The notes under the pieces: model-generated
Database searches by the model: none
What the model was told of the DNA's origin: nothing
What the model saw: only the letters and a program-made list of their open reading frames with translations
Assembly (NCBI RefSeq): GCF_024707505.1
Contig: NZ_CP102604.1
Span: 3,844,001 to 3,908,000, forward strand
Reading direction: 5' to 3'
From: Pantoea sp. SOD02
Lineage (GTDB): Bacteria > Pseudomonadota > Gammaproteobacteria > Enterobacterales > Enterobacteriaceae
DNA length: 64,000 nucleotides
In this document: positions 59,333-64,000 of the stretch, one piece after another
Position numbering within the stretch: the first letter of the stretch is position 1
Layout: every line of letters begins with the position of its first letter
Position numbers and translations under genes: made by a program

Positions 59333-59382
59333 AAATGTTCTCTTTGCAGCACCGATACCGTATCCGTTTACAGGAGCCGCCT

Positions 59383-60198
59383 ATGGCCATCGATCCAACC
59401 CGTTTCTGTATTAACCGTAAAATTGCGCCAAGGCTGTCGCTGGAAGTTTTCTTTCAGCTAGTGCAGCGTCTGGGATTGAGCAAGGTTGAACTGCGTAATG
59501 ACATGCAGAGCGGCAAGGTCACCGATGATCTCAGCGTGGCGCAGCTGCGTGCGCTAACGGATAAGTACCACATTGAAATCGTAACGATTAACGCGCTCTA
59601 TCCGTTTAACCGTGCCGATGAGGCGTTGCTGGCAAAAGCCGACGCGCTGCTGCAGGAAGCTCAAGCCATCGGCGCAAAAGCGCTGGTGATGTGTCCGCTG
59701 AATGAAGGGATTAAGATTTCGCCCCAGCAGACACTGGAAGCGCTGCAGGTGCTGGCACCGCGCTTTGAGAAGTATGGCATTCAGGGGCTGGTGGAACCGC
59801 TGGGCTTTCCGGTCAGTTCGCTACGCTCGGCGGTGCAAACGCAAAAGCTGATTCAGCAGGCAAAAGTACCGTTCAAAGTGCTGCTCGATACGTTCCATCA
59901 TCATCTGTATGAGAACGCCGAAAACGAGTTCCCGCAGGAGATTGATATCAACCATATTGGGCTGGTGCATTTGTCTGGTGTGGAAGATACCCGCCCGACG
60001 GCGCAACTGACCGACGAAGAACGCATCATGCTCAGCGACCGTGATGTGCTAAACAGCGTGGCACAGGTGAAACGTCTGGAGATGCTGGGCTACAAAGGCG
60101 TTTATGCGTTTGAGCCGTTTTCGTCGGAACTGGAGACGTGGAATACCGCTGAGATTGAACGCCAAATTCGCTACAGCATTGAGTTGCTGCAAGCCTGA
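59383..60198 (+). CDS. iolI: IolI-like TIM-barrel isomerase
   Basis: A 271-residue xylose-isomerase-like TIM-barrel protein. Metal-ligand candidates are in GLVEPLGFP (Glu), LLDTFHHHLYE (Asp, His), GLVHLSGVED (His) and AFEPFSSEL (Glu), the arrangement of IolI (inosose isomerase), which converts 2-keto-myo-inositol to 1-keto-D-chiro-inositol and lets D-chiro-inositol enter the pathway. The start at 59383 gives MAIDPTRFCINRKIAP with CAGGAGCCGCCT upstream. Substrate is inferred from the neighbours; IolH or another sugar isomerase is possible. Confidence 0.8.
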   Translation: MAIDPTRFCINRKIAPRLSLEVFFQLVQRLGLSKVELRNDMQSGKVTDDLSVAQLRALTDKYHIEIVTINALYPFNRADEALLAKADALLQEAQAIGAKALVMCPLNEGIKISPQQTLEALQVLAPRFEKYGIQGLVEPLGFPVSSLRSAVQTQKLIQQAKVPFKVLLDTFHHHLYENAENEFPQEIDINHIGLVHLSGVEDTRPTAQLTDEERIMLSDRDVLNSVAQVKRLEMLGYKGVYAFEPFSSELETWNTAEIERQIRYSIELLQA

Positions 60199-60246
60199 AA
60201 ACGAACCCTTATCTGTGTCTGAAAAAAGACACTTTTTGTTAGTGTT

Positions 60247-60271
60247 GGCCTCGGTCGGAGGCCTTTTTTTT
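60247..60271 (+). terminator. Rho-independent terminator after iolI
   Basis: GGCCTC and GAGGCC arms around GGTCG, followed by eight T residues. Confidence 0.9.
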
Positions 60272-60295
60272 ACACCGTTCATCTTTGCTAAACCA

Positions 60296-60319
60296 GGTGC
60301 GCATGGATGCGCACCCTAC
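60296..60319 (-). repeat. GTAG hairpin repeat with swapped arm bases (left partner)
   Basis: Perfect arms GGTGCGCAT and ATGCGCACC around GG, ending in CTAC. Its foot is 3 bases from that of the next copy, the tightest pair seen. Confidence 0.85.
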
Positions 60320-60322
60320 GTT

Positions 60323-60346
60323 GTAGGGTCGCCATTTATGGCGACC
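60323..60346 (+). repeat. GTAG hairpin repeat (right partner)
   Basis: GTAG foot, perfect arms GGTCGCCAT and ATGGCGACC around TT, ending 6 bases before the yhhS stop. Confidence 0.85.
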
Positions 60347-60351
60347 GCCTA

Positions 60352-61575
60352 CTACGCGTTCTCTTTAATCTCCACCACAGGCTCTTCCGGCATCCGCTTA
60401 ATCATCCGCAGCGTGCAGAACAGCGCTAAACACACCAGCAGCGCGGTGAGGAAATAGACCAGCGACACGCCAGCATAACTCATGATGAAACCGGCAATCG
60501 GCCCGGTGATACCCAGCGACAAATCCATAAAAGCGGTGTAAGTCGCAAGCGCGCTACCCTGATTCTGCTGCGGCACCACTTTTACCGCCACTACGCCAAT
60601 CGCCGGGAACACCAGCGAAAAACCCGCGCCGGTGAGGAATGCGCCCATCTTCGCCATCCACGGATCGAACGAACCGGCCACCAGAAACAGGCCAACCGCT
60701 TCCACCGCGAAACAGATACTCGCCACGCGCAAACCGCCGAGCTTATTGATGGCATTGGGGAACAGCAGGCGCGTGCCGACAAACGCGGCACTGAACATGG
60801 TCAGCGCGAAGGCAGCGCCATCCCAGCCTTTATCCTGATAAAACAGCGTGATGAAGGTGGCGATCACGCCAAATCCGGCGGAACCCATCGCCAGAATCAG
60901 GCCAAAACCGTACACCTTGCTCAGCACGTCACGGAACGGCAGCGGCTTGGCTTTGCTGCCTTTCACCGGCGCACGCGGCAGCGCCAGCGCAATCGCCAGC
61001 ACGCAAATAGCAATGATGATGCCGGAGAGCAGTAGCAAGCCGCCGCTGCGGAAAATCACCACGCCGAGCGGCGCACCGATCGCCATCGCACCGTAGGTGA
61101 CAATGCCGTTCCACGAAATCACCCGGCCAATATGCAGCGAACCGACGCGCGCCACGCCCCACAGCGACGTACCGGTGCCGGAAAAGCTTTGCCCCACGCC
61201 GAGAATCACGCGCCCCAGACACAGCAGCACCAGACTCAGCACGCCCTGCCCATCACTGAGCGCCGAGAGCAGAATACAGATGCCGCTCAGCAAACAGCCC
61301 ACCAGCCCCAGCACCACCACTTTTTTCGGCCCCCACAGATCGGCATAGCGTCCGGCGTGCGGACGGCTGAGCAGCGTGGCGATGTATTGCAGGCTGATCA
61401 CTAATCCGGCCCAGAAGGCGTTGTAGCCCAGTCCGTCATGGACAAAGCCGGGCAGCACCGCCAGCGGCAAGCCGATAGTGAGATAGCTGGCAAAGTTAAA
61501 CTTCACGATGGAAAGGATCAATAAATTGAGGCGAAAACGGCCGTGTTCAGGTGCGGCGGCAGGCAGGTCAGGCAT
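60352..61575 (-). CDS. yhhS: YhhS-type major facilitator superfamily transporter
   Basis: A 407-residue MFS exporter with about 12 membrane segments, aligning throughout with E. coli YhhS (FNFASYLTIGLPLAVLPG, SRPHAGRYADLWGPKKVVV, GQSFSGTGTSLWGV, GRVISWNGIVTYGAMAIGAPLGV, VFPAIGVVAVKVVPQQNQGSALATYTAFMDLSLG). Overproduction of E. coli YhhS has been linked to resistance to some compounds; the natural substrate is not settled. It is transcribed towards the iol cluster and is not an inositol importer by family. Confidence 0.92.
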   Translation of the reverse strand: MPDLPAAAPEHGRFRLNLLILSIVKFNFASYLTIGLPLAVLPGFVHDGLGYNAFWAGLVISLQYIATLLSRPHAGRYADLWGPKKVVVLGLVGCLLSGICILLSALSDGQGVLSLVLLCLGRVILGVGQSFSGTGTSLWGVARVGSLHIGRVISWNGIVTYGAMAIGAPLGVVIFRSGGLLLLSGIIIAICVLAIALALPRAPVKGSKAKPLPFRDVLSKVYGFGLILAMGSAGFGVIATFITLFYQDKGWDGAAFALTMFSAAFVGTRLLFPNAINKLGGLRVASICFAVEAVGLFLVAGSFDPWMAKMGAFLTGAGFSLVFPAIGVVAVKVVPQQNQGSALATYTAFMDLSLGITGPIAGFIMSYAGVSLVYFLTALLVCLALFCTLRMIKRMPEEPVVEIKENA

Positions 61576-61739
61576 GAGTGATTGCGCTCGTGGGTGACGG
61601 AATTTTCATAACAAGAGGATAACTATACGCCTTTTGGTTTTATCCGCATCAGTGAAATGCCCAGTTTTACGGTCATCATTTCGTCATATCGCGCTCGTAG
61701 ACTCGCCCTCAATCAAATCCCAAAGAGGATAACAATCTG

Positions 61740-61801
61740 ATGACGCCCCTGATTTCTCAGGCGCGCGTGCGTAACGCTAACTCCTTCGCGGGAGGTGGCC
61801 G

Positions 61802-61805
<4 letters not shown>
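61740..61805 (+). CDS. Candidate 21-residue leader peptide upstream of the ABC operon
   Basis: A short open frame begins at an ATG 11 bases after AAGAGG and ends in a TGA that overlaps the ATG of the ATPase gene (ATGA at 61802-61805). The ribosome site of the ATPase (GGGAGG) lies inside this frame, so translation of the leader could control the ATPase. The peptide (MTPLISQARV...) has no recognised feature. It may be chance; an alternative is that it is a worn remnant of a longer gene. Confidence 0.35.
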
Positions 61806-62492
<687 letters not shown>

Positions 62493-62515
<23 letters not shown>

Positions 62516-63464
62516 AACAGGAGCCATCAGCGCGATGATTTTGACTTCCGCCATCATGATCAACGATGCCCAGGCGCTGACGGTGTACACCGCCGGTCCG
62601 GGTTCGCTGTCGAAAAGTCTTGCCGCCGGGTTTGAAAAACAGACCGGCATCAAAGTGAATATTTTCCAGGCCACCACCGGCAAAGTGATGGCGCGTCTGG
62701 AAGCGGAACAGGCCAATCCGCAGGCCGATGTGCTGATCTCGGCTTCGTGGGATACCGCCGAAGATCTGCAACAGCGCGGCTGGCTGCAACCTTTCGAAAG
62801 TGCTAATGCAGCGAAGGTGCCGGATCAGTTCAAAACTGCCAACTATGTCGCGCAGGGAATTTCCGCGCTCGGCATCGTGTGGAATACGCAAAGCAATACG
62901 CCAGAACCGAAAACCTGGCAGGATCTCACCGCGCCCGCCTTTAAAGACAAAGTCACCACACCGGATCCGGCGCTGTCTGGCGCGTCACTCGATCTGCTGA
63001 TTGGCCTGCAAAACAGCGAAGGCGAAAAAGCCTGGCAGCTGTTTGATCAGTTAAAAGCCAACGGCATGGTGATGAGCGGACCGAACGCGCAGGCGGTGAC
63101 GCCGGTGCTGCAAGGCGCGAAAGCGGCGGTGTTTGGCGCGGTCGATTACGTTACCTATAACAACATCGCGCAGGGCGAGAGCGTGAAGGTGATCTTTCCG
63201 GAAAACGGCACCGTGGTCGCGCCGCGTCCGATGATGATCCTGAAAAGCAGCCAGCACGCAGATGATGCGAAGAAATTCGTCGATTACGTGCTGTCGGATG
63301 AAGGTCAGGAACAAGTAGCAAAAGCCTGGCTGATGCCAGCACGCACCGATATCAAAGCGCAACGTCCGCTGTTCACCGAGATCAAATTGTTGCCGACTAA
63401 TCAGGATGGTAGCAGCGAGCGCTCGGCGGTGCTGAAGCGCTTTGGCGCCCTGTTCGGACAGTAA
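62493..63464 (+). CDS. ABC transporter periplasmic solute-binding protein (FbpA/AfuA-like)
   Basis: A 323-residue protein from the ATG at 62493 (CAGGGGACCGCA upstream), which lies within the ATPase gene end. Signal peptide about 1-28 (cleavage AQA-LT). The mature protein reads LTVYTAGPGSLSKSLAAGFEKQTGIKVNIFQATTGKVMARLEAEQANPQADVLISAS-like at its start, the cluster D type II fold used for ferric iron, hexose phosphates, phosphonates or thiamine. The adjacent tyrosine pair typical of ferric-binding proteins is not seen near the C-terminal lobe (DYVTYNN instead), and no Fur box is evident upstream, so iron is not supported. Substrate unknown. Confidence 0.88.
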
Positions 63465-63467
63465 ACG

Positions 63468-64000
63468 ATGTCGCGTGCCCTGAATGGCTTGATTCTGCTG
63501 GCGTTATTGCTGCTGGTGGCGCTGCCGCTGCTGTTTATCGTGCTGCAAGCGCTGTTTCCTTACTTCGGTGAAGGCAGCTGGCGCGGCGCTTTTAGCGCTT
63601 TCCCGGCGCTGCTGGACGATCCGCAGCTGGCATCGATGTGGCTGGGCACGCTAAAAATCGGCGGCGGCGTGGCGCTGTGCAGTTTGCTGCTGGGCTTACC
63701 GCTCGGCGCACTGCGCGGCCTGTTCCGCCTGCCGGGCGCGGCGTTGTGGGATTTGCTGTTTCTGATCCCGTTTCTGACGCCGCCCTATATTGTGGCGCTG
63801 TCATGGACGCTGGCGCTGCAACGCAACGGCTATATCGAACAACTTACCGGCATCAACTTCGACAGCCTGCTGTTTAGCAGCAGCGGCATGATTGGCGTGA
63901 TGACTCTGAACATCTTCCCGGTGGTCTATTTCGCGGTGTCGCGTTCGCTGCTGGCGAGCGGACAACGTCTCGCCTGGGTAGCGCGCGTGCACGGCGCATC
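63468..64000 (+). CDS. ABC transporter inner-membrane permease (partial, cut by window end)
   Basis: An open frame from the ATG at 63468, three bases after the preceding stop, to the window edge (177 codons). It begins with a membrane segment (GLILLALLLLVALPLLFIVL), then LGTLKIGGGVALCSLLLGLPLGALRG, typical of FbpB-type permeases, and IPFLTPPYIVALSWTLALQ. FbpB-type permeases are usually over 500 residues with two fused halves. The EAA loop that meets the ATPase may start at the very end (SLLASGQRLAWVARVHGA). Confidence 0.9.
   Translation, partial: MSRALNGLILLALLLLVALPLLFIVLQALFPYFGEGSWRGAFSAFPALLDDPQLASMWLGTLKIGGGVALCSLLLGLPLGALRGLFRLPGAALWDLLFLIPFLTPPYIVALSWTLALQRNGYIEQLTGINFDSLLFSSSGMIGVMTLNIFPVVYFAVSRSLLASGQRLAWVARVHGA

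Larger units (their letters stand above)
58959..59382. other. 424-base divergent regulatory region between iolA and iolI
   Basis: No gene is called; the iolI frame is open back to 59335 but the credible start is 59383. The region holds three TTTCAT/ATGAAA-type motifs (59060, 59273 and the pair at 59307-59332) and a hairpin at 59160-59183 with arms GTAGCGC and GCGCTAC. It is AT-rich near 59250-59340. Confidence 0.6.

Noticed and set aside
61576..61739. Fur box upstream of the ABC operon
   Set aside because: No sequence close to the 19-base GATAATGATAATCATTATC palindrome was found; only GATAAC-like fragments.

Overview
The window is a gene-dense, mostly housekeeping stretch of a chromosome from the Enterobacterales. 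Gene order follows the Escherichia coli pabA-to-glpD region, and the OmpR protein reads as essentially identical to the E. coli one. The additions and losses (codA between tsgA and nirB; no feoABC beside tex; malPQ directly next to glpR without malT or rtc; a myo-inositol cluster beyond glpD) suggest a plant- or insect-associated member of the Erwiniaceae such as Pantoea or a relative. The genus is an inference from recall of synteny, not from a database search.

Layout. 1-1.1 kb: start of pabA, then the Fic/YhfG toxin-antitoxin-like pair. 1.2-4.5 kb: ppiA, tsgA, cytosine deaminase codA. 4.8-10 kb: the anaerobic nitrite unit nirB-nirD-nirC with cysG (siroheme), behind a well-preserved FNR plus NarL promoter. 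10.1-16.7 kb: an uncharacterised exported protein, then the leftward aroK-aroB-damX-dam-rpe-gph-trpS operon. 17.2-20.6 kb: hofMNOPQ (DNA-uptake secretin and assembly genes). 20.7-28.5 kb: mrcA, nudE, igaA, yrfG, hslR, hslO. 28.7-36.3 kb: pckA, envZ/ompR, an orphan YjbE-like exported peptide, greB, tex. 36.5-40.2 kb: a GH13 disaccharide phosphorylase, bioH, gntX, nfuA. 40.3-48.9 kb: malQ, malP, glpR, glpG, glpE, glpD. 48.9-60.2 kb: a catabolic set for myo-inositol (iolE, iolG, iolD, iolC-DUF2090 fusion, RpiR-type regulator, iolB, iolA, iolI). 60.3-64 kb: MFS exporter yhhS and an ABC importer cut by the window end.

Genes working together. NirBD reduces nitrite to ammonia using siroheme made by CysG, with NirC moving nitrite. 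The iol enzymes form a complete route from myo-inositol to acetyl-CoA and malonate semialdehyde products (G, E, D, B, C, aldolase domain, A), with IolI as a side isomerase; all three iol regulatory regions carry repeats of a TTTCATTTCA / ATTTCAT...ATGAAAT motif that probably binds the RpiR-type regulator. The two mal genes and the GH13 phosphorylase process glucans and glucosides; the glp genes handle glycerol-3-phosphate under GlpR.

The most notable non-coding feature is a dispersed family of short hairpins with a GTAG foot (14 full copies plus 3 degenerate ones, all intergenic), whose two arms change together between copies and which often occur as GTAG-facing pairs. This looks like a REP/BIME-type family. 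No tRNA, rRNA, CRISPR array, insertion sequence, prophage or convincing novel defence system was seen.
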